Made by a program: the position numbers and the translations under genes | Shown here: in pieces, positions 1 to 8,075 of the stretch | Layout: every line of letters starts with the position of its first letter | Numbering within the stretch: position 1 is the stretch's first letter | Assembly (NCBI GenBank): GCA_949286415.1 | Contig: CASEBV010000008.1 | Location: 1-60,138 of the forward strand | Reading direction: 5' to 3' | DNA length: 60,138 nt | Source: an uncultured Bacteroidales bacterium | Lineage (GTDB): Bacteria > Bacteroidota > Bacteroidia > Bacteroidales > UBA932 | The notes under the pieces: model-generated | Told to the model about the DNA's origin: nothing | Databases searched by the model: none | What the model saw: only the letters and a program-made list of their open reading frames with translations

Positions 1-13
1 ACACATGATGTGC

Positions 14-34
14 CGGGCTCCGCCCGACTTTTTT
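14..34 (+). terminator. Possible rho-independent terminator of an upstream gene
   Basis: A 5-bp GC stem (CGGGC, loop TCC, GCCCG) is followed by ACTTTTTT on the plus strand. It would end a gene lying before the window. The stem is short, so this is only a candidate. Confidence 0.35.
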
Positions 35-86
35 GTGCCGTAACTTCCAGTCCGTAAGCAGGCTCCCGTCCTGTCCGCCACGGCAC

Positions 87-113
87 AAAAACGCCTGACC
101 ATCCGGTCAGGCG
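87..113 (-). terminator. Terminator of the tRNA-Arg gene
   Basis: A perfect 9-bp stem (CGCCTGACC and GGTCAGGCG, 4-nt loop) is followed on the minus strand by TTTTT, directly downstream of the tRNA. This is a clear intrinsic terminator. Confidence 0.8.
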
Positions 114-127
114 CATCATGTTTCATG

Positions 128-201
128 TGATCCGGTTGGGATTCGAACCCAAGACCCACAGCTTAGAAGGCTGTTGCTCTATCCAACTGAGCTACCGGAC
201 C
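128..201 (-). tRNA. tRNA-Arg (anticodon TCT)
   Basis: The reverse complement starts GGTCCGG and ends CCGGATCA. It gives a 7-bp acceptor stem with one G-U pair and discriminator A, a D-arm with AGCTCAGTTGGATAGAGC, an anticodon loop CTTCTAA with TCT at the centre, and a T-arm with GGTTCGAATCC. The 3' CCA is not encoded. TCT reads AGA/AGG codons. A good promoter lies upstream and a terminator directly downstream, so it is a single-gene unit. Confidence 0.95.
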
Positions 202-249
202 GATCCGTATGTTGCTTTACTCTGTTGCCATGGGAGTCAAAAGCGGATG

Positions 250-280
250 CAAAGATAGAATTTATTATCGGAACGGCAAA
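250..280 (-). promoter_or_regulatory. Promoter of tRNA-Arg
   Basis: On the minus strand TTTG (277-280) and TATCTTTG (250-257) are separated by exactly 19 nt. This fits the Bacteroides -33/-7 consensus (TTTG, N19, TAnnTTTG). Transcription would begin about 40 nt before the mature tRNA. Confidence 0.75.
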
Positions 281-316
281 AAATAATTTATGCATGATTG
301 CCGGGGCATGCATGAA

Positions 317-1300
317 TTATTCTGCTCGGCGACGCTTTGATATCATTACGCTGGCTGCTTCAATGCCGATGACGAGGAAGAAGCCGACAAGGGCAAATGC
401 GACGGCTCCGCCGATGTGCATGTCAATCATTCCTGAATATTGTTCAATGACTTCAGGAGCAAGGGATGCTGTGGATTCGGCAGGTATGAGTTCCGGGAAC
501 TGGGACAGGACGATTGTCTCCATGTTGCGGATGCTCCATGGCCATACTACTACCAGCGAGCCGATGATGAATCCTGCCATGACAAGGAGAGTTTCCCTGT
601 GGTAGTGTTCAAGCAGCCAGTGCAGGAATTTTGCAAAGGCTATGATGCCGGCGGCTGCTCCGATGACAAATACTATGATAGTGACGAAATCCATAAGGAC
701 GCCTTTGCCGGATACGATGTCTGCAATTGTTCCCATCAGGTATTCATATTTGCCGAGAATCAGCAGAATGAAACTTCCGGAGATGCCGGGCAGGATCATT
801 GCGCAGATGGCGATTGCTCCGCAGATGAAGATGAACCACAGTCCGTCAGGAGTTGTGGTAGGGGAGAGGGTGCAGATTACTACGCCCAGGATGATGCCGA
901 GGATGAGCATCACAAAGTCCTTGACTTTCCATTTTTTTACTCCTCGGAGTATGAATATTGATGAGGCCACAATCAGGCCGAAGAAAAATGCCCATGTCTG
1001 AATCGGCTGGTGGGTAAGGAGATACTGCATCAGTTTCGCAAGGGACAGGATGCTTACGAGAATGCCTGAAATCAGAGCCAGAAGGAAATTGCCGTTGATG
1101 TGCTTCCAGAATTGTTTGAATTTGCCGGTGAACAACAGCTTTACCGCTTCTGTGTTGATGGAATTGATTGATCCTACGAGGTCTTCATAAATTCCGGTCA
1201 TGAATGCAATTGTGCCTCCTGACACTCCGGGTATCACATCGGCGGCCCCCATGCAGATACCCTTGATTGTCACCATTATGTATTTGAAAAATCCTTTCAT
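317..1300 (-). CDS. DUF368 membrane protein, probable undecaprenyl-phosphate transporter
   Basis: This 327-residue polytopic inner-membrane protein has the two diagnostic motifs of the DUF368 family, GAADVIPGVSGGT near residue 18 and ILPGISGSFILL near residue 168, one in each half of an internally duplicated fold. About eight to ten hydrophobic segments are visible. DUF368 (PopT-type) proteins have been linked to recycling of undecaprenyl phosphate to the inner face of the membrane, feeding peptidoglycan and surface-glycan synthesis. Length and start agree with the family. The next gene upstream (DUF6913-like) is on the same strand 75 nt away, so they may be cotranscribed. Family assignment is firm; substrate is by family knowledge only. 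Confidence 0.88.
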   Translation of the reverse strand: MKGFFKYIMVTIKGICMGAADVIPGVSGGTIAFMTGIYEDLVGSINSINTEAVKLLFTGKFKQFWKHINGNFLLALISGILVSILSLAKLMQYLLTHQPIQTWAFFFGLIVASSIFILRGVKKWKVKDFVMLILGIILGVVICTLSPTTTPDGLWFIFICGAIAICAMILPGISGSFILLILGKYEYLMGTIADIVSGKGVLMDFVTIIVFVIGAAAGIIAFAKFLHWLLEHYHRETLLVMAGFIIGSLVVVWPWSIRNMETIVLSQFPELIPAESTASLAPEVIEQYSGMIDMHIGGAVAFALVGFFLVIGIEAASVMISKRRRAE

Positions 1301-1375
1301 TTTCTGCTTTCTGTTGTGTTGGTACTTGTTTTTTCCTTATTCTTTTTGATTATTGTTGTATGGGTGTCCCGGCTG

Positions 1376-1978
1376 TCATTCTACTTTTGACAGGAAGTCA
1401 ATGATTTTATTCAAGACTTTTTCCTGATTGACATGAATATTCTCTTCCTCATCGATGCGGTTGCCGTCTCTTTCGTTATGATATGGTTTGTAATCTCCTG
1501 ATTCAGAAGGGATAATTACCAGATCAAACGGTTCTCCGCTGAAAACGACTCTTCCGGTCTTGAATCTGGCGCGGATGATTTTGGTCAGGAATTCCATAAA
1601 GAAAATGTTGTCTGGGGACAGGGAGATGAGCAGGTCATAGTCGTTTTTTATTATCTCTCTGATTTTCTTTATTTTCGGCATCTTGAAAAGGCCGATGTCC
1701 CTTTTTTGGAAAAATCCGGCTGTATTCTGATGTCCGTGCCCGGTTTTATCCGGAAGCCTGTTGCCGGATTTCCGGAAGTCCGTGTAATGGATTTCAACTG
1801 TGATTCCATTTCCTTGGAAAAAGCTTTCGGCGGTATCGGCGCACTCCTGATAAGCCGGATCTGCTGCATCAATTATGACAATCGCTTTCCTGATGTCTTT
1901 CAGGGGCACGAATCCGGTGGTTACCGGACTTGAGTATTTTTTGAGCCTGTGTCTTCTGAACAGATTGCCGAGTCCCAT
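1376..1978 (-). CDS. DUF6913-like hypothetical protein
   Basis: A 200-residue soluble protein without signal peptide. It starts with a basic segment (GNLFRRHRLKKY) and contains alternating hydrophobic strands and helices (KAIVIIDAAD, YDLLISLSPDN, FDLVIIPSES) that look like a Rossmann-like alpha/beta fold. I recognise it as resembling the Bacteroidota DUF6913 family, which has no known function. It lies 61 nt downstream of the PfkB kinase gene and 75 nt upstream of the DUF368 gene, all on the minus strand, so the three may form one operon. No catalytic motif can be named. Confidence 0.6.
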   Translation of the reverse strand: MGLGNLFRRHRLKKYSSPVTTGFVPLKDIRKAIVIIDAADPAYQECADTAESFFQGNGITVEIHYTDFRKSGNRLPDKTGHGHQNTAGFFQKRDIGLFKMPKIKKIREIIKNDYDLLISLSPDNIFFMEFLTKIIRARFKTGRVVFSGEPFDLVIIPSESGDYKPYHNERDGNRIDEEENIHVNQEKVLNKIIDFLSKVE

Positions 1979-2039
1979 GATATTGTCAGTGTCTCAGTTA
2001 ATGTCGTTGTGTCAGTATGATGTCGTCAGTGCTTCCAGT

Positions 2040-3041
2040 TTATTCAGCCTTAACTGTCCTGGCAATGAGCTCTCTGATTTCCTGCTTTGCGGATTTCCAG
2101 CGCGGAATGTCAATCTTGGTCCCTATGACTTCCACTACCTTTGCCGCTATGATTGAGCCGATTTCCCCGCATTCCTTGAGAGGCATGCCGAGGGAATGTG
2201 CATACAGGAACCCCGCTGCATATGTGTCTCCGGCTCCCGTAGCGTCTATTGTGTCTGCCGGCCAGGCCTCAATATAATGGTATTCTTCCCCTTGTCGCAC
2301 CATTGAGCCGTCTTTCCCCACTTTGACTACAGCGATATCGCAGTGCCTTGCGATTTCGTCCAGCGCGGCCTTCTGGTCAAGGCCGGTGAATGCCCTTGCT
2401 TCAGTCTCGTTGGCAAAGACAATGTCCACATACTTGTCGACGATGTCATGGAGGAAGGCTTCATTGGACTCCACCACATTGTATGACGCCATGTCGAGGG
2501 AAATGATGCATCCTGCATCCTTTGCCATCTCGACGGCCCTGCGTATGAGGTTCTGGTTCTGGACAAGATACCCTTCAATGTGGAAATAGTCGTAGCCTTC
2601 GAAATATTCCGGTTTCAGGTCTTCCGGACCGAGCTCCAGGGCGGCGCCCAGATATACTGCAAAAGTGCGCTCCGCATTCGGTGCCGTGATGAAGACCATC
2701 GCGCGGCCGGAGGAATTTCTCCCCTTGAGAAGGGTGGACCTGATGCCGTACTGCTCCTGGTCACTCTTGAAGAGATGTCCGAGCTCGTCGTCCCCGACTT
2801 TTCCGATGAATCCTGATTTCATGCCGAAGATGGCAGTCCCTGTAATGGTGTTGGCGGCAGAGCCTCCGGCCACATACTGTACGCCGAGCGGCTTGAGCAT
2901 CTGCCAGATTTTGTCCCCCGTCTCCATGTCCACATGCTGCATGCTTCCTTTCGGAAGATGGAATTGTCTGAGAAAACTGTCATCAGGAAGAACGGCCAGA
3001 ATGTCGGTAAGGGCGTTCCCCATGCCTAAAATGGATTTCAT
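2040..3041 (-). CDS. PfkB-family carbohydrate/nucleoside kinase (adenosine kinase-like)
   Basis: 333 residues, a normal length for ribokinase/PfkB kinases. The N-terminal part has the substrate-binding glycines (VAGGSAANT near residue 58, GFIGKVGDDELG near 77). The C-terminal signature DATGAGDTYAAGF carries the catalytic Asp at residue 272 with the anion hole formed by GAGD. Overall layout resembles bacterial adenosine kinase-like and sugar kinases of Bacteroidota. The enzyme should phosphorylate a sugar or nucleoside hydroxyl with ATP in the cytoplasm; the exact substrate cannot be read from the sequence. A -7 box lies upstream on the minus strand (3067-3074). It is the first gene of the probable three-gene minus operon. 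Confidence 0.85.
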   Translation of the reverse strand: MKSILGMGNALTDILAVLPDDSFLRQFHLPKGSMQHVDMETGDKIWQMLKPLGVQYVAGGSAANTITGTAIFGMKSGFIGKVGDDELGHLFKSDQEQYGIRSTLLKGRNSSGRAMVFITAPNAERTFAVYLGAALELGPEDLKPEYFEGYDYFHIEGYLVQNQNLIRRAVEMAKDAGCIISLDMASYNVVESNEAFLHDIVDKYVDIVFANETEARAFTGLDQKAALDEIARHCDIAVVKVGKDGSMVRQGEEYHYIEAWPADTIDATGAGDTYAAGFLYAHSLGMPLKECGEIGSIIAAKVVEVIGTKIDIPRWKSAKQEIRELIARTVKAE

Positions 3042-3066
3042 CTGAAGTCAAAACAAAAATTCCGGG

Positions 3067-3125
3067 CAAAGTTAACAAAAACAAACAGTAAAATGAATCT
3101 GTTTCCCGTTTTTTGGATAACTTTG
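3067..3125. promoter_or_regulatory. Divergent promoters (kinase and flippase-like gene)
   Basis: Two exact TAACTTTG boxes (TAnnTTTG type) face away from each other: minus strand at 3067-3074 for the PfkB kinase, plus strand at 3118-3125 for the membrane protein at 3191. No good TTTG box at -33 is seen for either, which is common in this phylum. Confidence 0.5.
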
Positions 3126-3190
3126 TCACCTTGTCTTGCCTTCTGCCGGCCTTGTCATGCCGGTGACGGCATGCCGATTCAGAATGACAG

Positions 3191-4267
3191 ATGAACAGGA
3201 GTCTTGGAAAAATAATAAAATACATGGTGTCTGTGGCCATTGCCGCAGTATTGCTGTATTTTTCATTCCGGGAGGTCAAATGGAATCATTTCATCGGTGC
3301 CCTGCGGTCCTGTCACTGGGGATATATCCTGCTCTCGATGGCGGCCAGCATCGTGGCATTCTGGTTCAGGGGACTCCGCTGGAGGGAAATATTGTTGCCG
3401 ATAGACCCGTCCATACGCAAGCGTACCACATTCAATGCGGTCAACATCGGATACATAGCCAATTTCGTGTTTCCCCGCATCGGCGAGTTCGTGCGCTGCG
3501 GCTTCATCACAAAGAATTCCTCTCCGGCAGCACCGTCTGACATGACGGCACCGGTATCATCATCGCATGCCCAATCAGGCCGGGAGATAGTCAGGAAGAA
3601 GGCCTCCTACGACAAAGTGCTCGGCACGGTCGTCCTTGAGCGTGCATGGGACATGATAGTGATGTTCTGTTTCCTGATTGCCCTGCTCGTATTCAAATGG
3701 GAGGATTTCGGGACATTCTTTGTCGAGGAGATGTGGCGCCCGATAGCGAGTGCAGTGGATTTCAGCATCTGGTGGATTGTCCTCGGACTCATGATTCTGC
3801 TCGGTATCGCCGTGTGGCGTATTGTCGCGGCAAGGGAGAAGAATCCTTTCTTCGGCAAGATATGCGGTGTCTTTTCCGGGCTCTGGCAGGGACTCGTTAG
3901 TTTCGCCAGGATGGAGAACAAATGGCGTTTTCTCCTGTATACTCTTATAATCTGGGCCATGTACTGGCTCATGAGTGCATCGACAATGTGGGCATTGCCG
4001 GCTCTTGGCGCACTCGGCCCCGCAGATGCACTTTTCCTCATGGTGGCGGGCAGCCTCGGCTGGCTCGTCCCTGTCCCGGGCGGCTTTGGCGCTTTTCATT
4101 ATATAGTCTCACTTGCCCTGTCAGCAATATACGGGATTCCGTTTGAACAGGGCATAGTATTCGCCACACTTTCCCATGAGTCGCAGGCCATCACCATGGC
4201 TCTCTGCGGCGGAGCCTCATATCTGTACGAGACCCTGCACAAGGAATTGCTTCCGGCAGGTGACTGA
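3191..4267 (+). CDS. Lysylphosphatidylglycerol synthase TM-region / flippase-like membrane protein
   Basis: 358 residues with about eight predicted membrane helices. It belongs to the LPG_synthase_TM family (the membrane half of MprF, also called UPF0104): an N-terminal helix, a helix with MAASIVAFWFRGLRWREIL, the conserved INAVNIGYIANFVFPRIGEF-like region near residue 80 (here FNAVNIGYIANFVFPR), then LGTVVLERAWDM near 141 and LVPVPGGFGAFHYI near 292. The soluble synthase domain of MprF is absent, so it is probably a stand-alone lipid or lipid-linked substrate translocator. Start at the ATG at 3191, 66 nt after the -7 box. No partner gene is adjacent; a REP-like cluster follows. Confidence 0.85.
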   Translation: MNRSLGKIIKYMVSVAIAAVLLYFSFREVKWNHFIGALRSCHWGYILLSMAASIVAFWFRGLRWREILLPIDPSIRKRTTFNAVNIGYIANFVFPRIGEFVRCGFITKNSSPAAPSDMTAPVSSSHAQSGREIVRKKASYDKVLGTVVLERAWDMIVMFCFLIALLVFKWEDFGTFFVEEMWRPIASAVDFSIWWIVLGLMILLGIAVWRIVAAREKNPFFGKICGVFSGLWQGLVSFARMENKWRFLLYTLIIWAMYWLMSASTMWALPALGALGPADALFLMVAGSLGWLVPVPGGFGAFHYIVSLALSAIYGIPFEQGIVFATLSHESQAITMALCGGASYLYETLHKELLPAGD

Positions 4268-4330
4268 CAGCAGCAAGTCTTCGCCGCGCAAAGCATTGCC
4301 CGGCGTCAGAATGTTTTGCCTGCACCAGTC

Positions 4331-4507
4331 GCGGCCGGTGGAAGGCATTTTGAGGACATCGTGGCCGATGGAAGGCATTTTGATGGTCCACCGGCCGCGG
4401 TTTTCTTGCATTTTCGCGGCCGTCGGCATTTTCAAAATGCCATCAGGCGCACTTTTCCCGGAAAATCACGGCCGTCGGACATCATTTCTCATATCCACCG
4501 GCCGCGG
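4331..4507. repeat. REP-like palindromic repeat cluster 1
   Basis: The intergenic stretch 4268-4631 has no gene. It holds a 12-bp inverted repeat GCGGCCGGTGGA (4331-4342) / TCCACCGGCCGC (4387-4398), another TCCACCGGCCGC copy at 4495-4506, a 30-bp imperfect direct repeat beginning GGCCGRTGGAAGGCATTTTG, and an inner palindrome GGCATTTTCAAAATGCC near 4425-4441. The same words recur at 35.55-35.70 kb and at 55.34 kb, so this is an interspersed family of the REP/BIME kind. No coding potential. Confidence 0.7.
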
Positions 4508-4631
4508 TGCATATTTCCTGCGGAATTATGATGCCGTCATGAATATTTTTGATATATGCGACAAAAATATCAATGTTCCGCAACATTTCCGTCCCGCTTC
4601 CGTCTAACTGGAAAATAGATTTTGACAGCAG

Positions 4632-7265
4632 ATGAATCAGGAGATGAACCCAAAGATGAATCAAAAGATGAACCCAAAGATGAACCGGAAAATGAAAAAT
4701 ATGACAGCGGGACTCATGTTCGTTCTTATGTTTGTTTCAGCATCAGTAACGGCTTTTACAAAACCGCAGCCGGATGATGTCCGCAGCCTGAAGGGAACGG
4801 TGGCGGATGCCGGAACGGGCAGGCCTCTGGAATTCGTTACCGTGGCATTGACCGATGCTGAAGGTAGAGTGACCGCCGGAGCCACGACTGATTCAGCCGG
4901 CGTATATTTCATGAGGATTCCCGGAGGCGGAAAATCCTCCCTTGGCCGTACGCTTGTATTTTCGCTCGTGGGATATGAGCAGCAGTCTGTAAGCATCATG
5001 GATTCGCGTGCCGGATCGGACTCATGTGCCGGATTGGACATGCGCACTGTCTCCGGCAGCACCATGGAAGTCGGTCCGGTGTATATGAAGGAAGACGCCA
5101 AGATGCTCTCCGGCGCCAAAGTCTCTGCAGACAGGCCGCTCATAGAGCATAAGTTTGACAGGCTTGTCCTCAATGTGTCTGAACTCGCCGTGGCACAGAC
5201 CGGGGATGCCCTGGATGTCCTGAAGAGCTCTCCGGGAGTGACCGTGGATTCGGACGGCAACATCAAACTGAACGGCTCAGTCGTCGCTGTGTGGATTGAC
5301 GGCCGTCCGTCCAATATGTCAGGGGCGGATCTGGAGGCCTGGCTGAAGGGCAGCGACGGTGCATCCATAGAAAAAGTGGAGCTCATCACCAATCCGTCTG
5401 CAAAATATGATGCGGAAGGAAGCGGAGGAATCATTGACATCAGGACCAGGAAGGGATTCCTGAAAGGACTGAGCGGCACTGTCGGCACAAGGTTCGGAGT
5501 CAGATGCGCTCCGGGGATTATTCCGGAGGCAAGCCTGTCCGCCAATGTCATGTACCGTACTGACAAGACCAATACATATTTCCAGTACACTCCGTCATAC
5601 GGCGGCTCTATGTTTGAGGCCGACCAGACAAAATTCTACGGCGAAGCCCGTCCTATGCGTGAAGAAAGCACCGCGTCGAACCGAAGCCGGTGGCTCGGCC
5701 ACAATGTCCGTCTCGGGAATGACTGGAACATAACCGGCAAGGATATATTCGGCGCGATTGTGCGTTTCTCAACATCTTCCTCCAAAGGCTGGGATGTTTC
5801 ACCATACGGCCTGAGAACTTATATTGATGCAGGAACGACGGCGGAAAGTCTGTACAGTACCATTTCCGGGCAGGACGGTTCCGACGGGAGAAATCCTTCC
5901 TGGGCCATCAATCTGAACTATACCAGGACTTTCAATGAAGACAAAAACCAGGAGCTGACATTGAATGCCGACTATTACAGGACAGACAGCCGTTCATTCG
6001 GAAGCCAGAGGAATGAATATGTCTATCTCTCGGACGAGGCTGTGGCCGACGGGGTTGAAAGCTACGGCTTTGACGAAGACAAGCGCAATGTGCTTGACCT
6101 GTGGTCATTCAAGGCGGATTATTCCCAGGCTCTCTTCAACAAGACAGGAAGGCTGGAAGCGGGGGTAAAGGCTGCGTATTCATCCACGAAGAACAAGTTC
6201 AGGAGATATGACTTTGATTTTGAGACAATGAACAGCCTGAGTACCCCTTCCGAGCGGGATGATTTCAAATACGATGAACAGGTCTATGCGGCATATTTCA
6301 ATATAGCGAAGAAATTCTCGGAAAAATGGAATGCGCAGGCCGGGGTGAGGGGAGAATATACTGTACAGGACGGTAACTGGATGATGGCCTCGGAGGAAAG
6401 CACCAGGAGTCACAAGGATTATTTCGATTTCTTCCCGAGTGTCTTCCTCAGTTATGCCCCTTCGAAGAAAGCTGTCCTGTCAGCCGGCTGGTCATATCGT
6501 ATCAGCAGGCCTAAATACTGGCAGCTCAATCCGTTCCGGGAGTATGTGACAGCCACCTCGTACACGCAGGGCGACATAGAGCTGGAGCCTTCGTACAGCC
6601 ATAACATATCCTTGACCGCAGTGCTGTTCAGCAGGCTTTCTCTTTCTGTCGGATACAACAGGACCGAAAACTTCAACGGCATACAGACTCCGCTGCTGGA
6701 CCAGTTGACAGGTGTCATGGGGCTAATTTATACAAATGCGGGAATGTACAGGACTGTCTATGCCACGGCATCCCTTTCCGAACTTCCGCTTACAAAATGG
6801 TGGAATCTCTCTGCCAACCTGAATTGGTCCTACAACAGGTTTGATGCTTATGATGAACTGGCTCAGCAAGTGTACGGCGAACCGTACAGCGATGTCTCCA
6901 ACACTCTGAATGCGTACATCTCGACAACATTTTTCCTTCCGAAGAATTTCAAGATAGGAGCTGACGGATGGATGACGACCCCGCAGTCTGCCGGATATAT
7001 TAAAGTGAAGTCCATGGCCAGACTTAATTTCAGCCTGATAAAGACCCTGTGGGACGGCAAGGGAACACTCGCCCTGTATTTCTATGACATTCTGAATACC
7101 GGCGACTGTGACATCTATATGGAAAACAAAGGCAAGATGACATATAAAATCGACCAGCGCCAGAGCCAGAGCGGGGTGACCGTCGGGTTCACATGGAGAT
7201 TCGGCAGCAACGGCCAGCAGCACCGCCGCAATGTCGGCTCTCTTGAGGAGGAGTCCCGCCTTTAG
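4632..7265 (+). CDS. TonB-dependent outer-membrane receptor (carboxypeptidase-regulatory plus beta-barrel)
   Basis: 877 residues. After the signal peptide (hydrophobic run TAGLMFVLMFVSASVTAF, residues about 25-42) comes a carboxypeptidase-regulatory-like domain (LKGTVADAGTGRPLEFVTVALTD, about 54-140), a plug-like domain (VLKSSPGVTVDSDGNIKLNGS, KYDAEGSGGIIDIRT) and a C-terminal 22-strand-type barrel of the OMP_b-brl_3 kind, ending with WRFGSN plus a short tail. No SusD partner is beside it, so it is an orphan receptor, and the ligand is unknown. Its start is odd: residues 1-21 are a tandem of 4-residue units (MNQE/MNPK/MNQK/MNPK/MNRK), giving five in-frame ATG codons 12 bp apart; the signal peptide would be well formed from the Met at 4692 as well. 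The stop nearly touches convergent xth. Confidence 0.85.
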   Translation: MNQEMNPKMNQKMNPKMNRKMKNMTAGLMFVLMFVSASVTAFTKPQPDDVRSLKGTVADAGTGRPLEFVTVALTDAEGRVTAGATTDSAGVYFMRIPGGGKSSLGRTLVFSLVGYEQQSVSIMDSRAGSDSCAGLDMRTVSGSTMEVGPVYMKEDAKMLSGAKVSADRPLIEHKFDRLVLNVSELAVAQTGDALDVLKSSPGVTVDSDGNIKLNGSVVAVWIDGRPSNMSGADLEAWLKGSDGASIEKVELITNPSAKYDAEGSGGIIDIRTRKGFLKGLSGTVGTRFGVRCAPGIIPEASLSANVMYRTDKTNTYFQYTPSYGGSMFEADQTKFYGEARPMREESTASNRSRWLGHNVRLGNDWNITGKDIFGAIVRFSTSSSKGWDVSPYGLRTYIDAGTTAESLYSTISGQDGSDGRNPSWAINLNYTRTFNEDKNQELTLNADYYRTDSRSFGSQRNEYVYLSDEAVADGVESYGFDEDKRNVLDLWSFKADYSQALFNKTGRLEAGVKAAYSSTKNKFRRYDFDFETMNSLSTPSERDDFKYDEQVYAAYFNIAKKFSEKWNAQAGVRGEYTVQDGNWMMASEESTRSHKDYFDFFPSVFLSYAPSKKAVLSAGWSYRISRPKYWQLNPFREYVTATSYTQGDIELEPSYSHNISLTAVLFSRLSLSVGYNRTENFNGIQTPLLDQLTGVMGLIYTNAGMYRTVYATASLSELPLTKWWNLSANLNWSYNRFDAYDELAQQVYGEPYSDVSNTLNAYISTTFFLPKNFKIGADGWMTTPQSAGYIKVKSMARLNFSLIKTLWDGKGTLALYFYDILNTGDCDIYMENKGKMTYKIDQRQSQSGVTVGFTWRFGSNGQQHRRNVGSLEEESRL

Positions 7266-7267
7266 GG

Positions 7268-8023
7268 TCAGTCAGTTATATTCAGTTCCACCGGGCAATG
7301 GTCTGAACCGAAGATTTCATTGTGGATGCCGGCCCCGGCAAGTCTGTCCCTGAGTCCTTCGGACACAAGGAAATAATCGATGCGCCACCCGGCATTCTTC
7401 TCCCTGGACCTGAATCTGTATGACCACCAGGAATAGATGCCCGTGGCATCCGGATAGAAATGCCTGAATGTGTCGATGAATCCGCTCCCGAGCAGTTCGG
7501 TGAATTTTCCGCGTTCCTCGTCGGTGAAGCCTGCGTTCCTCCTGTTGGTCTTCGGGTTCTTGAGGTCGATTTCCTTGTGGGCCACATTCAGGTCTCCGCA
7601 CACGATGACAGGCCTGGTCTTTTCAAGGCCGAGAAGATAGCTGCGGAAGTCGTCCTCCCATTTCATCCTGTAGTCCAGCCTTGCCAGTCCGTCCTGCGAA
7701 TTCGGGGTGTAGACATTCACAAGATAGAATTCGGGCATTTCCAGAGTGATAATCCTGCCTTCATGGTCGTGCCAGTCTATCCCCATGCCGTATGACACGG
7801 ACAGCGGCTCGTGCCTGGAAAAGACAGCTGTGCCCGAATAGCCTTTCTTGTCCGCATAGTTCCACCACGACTTGTAGCCGTCGAATTCAATGTCCAGCTG
7901 GCCTGCCTGCATCTTCGTCTCCTGCAGACAGAAAAAATCCGCGTCAAGGGCCCTGAAGCTTTCCCTGAATCCTTTTTCGCAACAGGCACGAAGCCCGTTC
8001 ACATTCCATGATATGAATTTCAT
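7268..8023 (-). CDS. xth: Exodeoxyribonuclease III (AP endonuclease)
   Basis: 251 residues, the family's usual length. The ISWNVNGLRA start carries the metal-site Asn7; then LQETKMQ (catalytic Glu near 36), YSGTAVFSR, CGDLNVAHKEIDL (Asp and Asn of the active site near 143-146), WRIDYFLVS and the terminal GSDHCPVEL with the catalytic His. It cleaves DNA at abasic sites and degrades 3' ends in base-excision repair. It is convergent with the TonB receptor with only 2 nt between stop codons. cysS lies upstream on the same strand 52 nt away. Confidence 0.95.
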   Translation of the reverse strand: MKFISWNVNGLRACCEKGFRESFRALDADFFCLQETKMQAGQLDIEFDGYKSWWNYADKKGYSGTAVFSRHEPLSVSYGMGIDWHDHEGRIITLEMPEFYLVNVYTPNSQDGLARLDYRMKWEDDFRSYLLGLEKTRPVIVCGDLNVAHKEIDLKNPKTNRRNAGFTDEERGKFTELLGSGFIDTFRHFYPDATGIYSWWSYRFRSREKNAGWRIDYFLVSEGLRDRLAGAGIHNEIFGSDHCPVELNITD

Positions 8024-8075
8024 CCGATTTGAGCCTTTTGTTTTATTGAAGAATTTCCTGACGGACGACAGGAAG

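Noticed and set aside
128..316. tRNA-Arg as an integration site of a genomic island
   Set aside because: No integrase gene and no direct repeat of the tRNA 3' end is found in the window.
6723..7223. A 166-codon minus-strand frame opposite the TonB receptor
   Set aside because: It is a shadow of the receptor reading frame; the plus-strand protein has clear barrel strands and the minus translation resembles no family.
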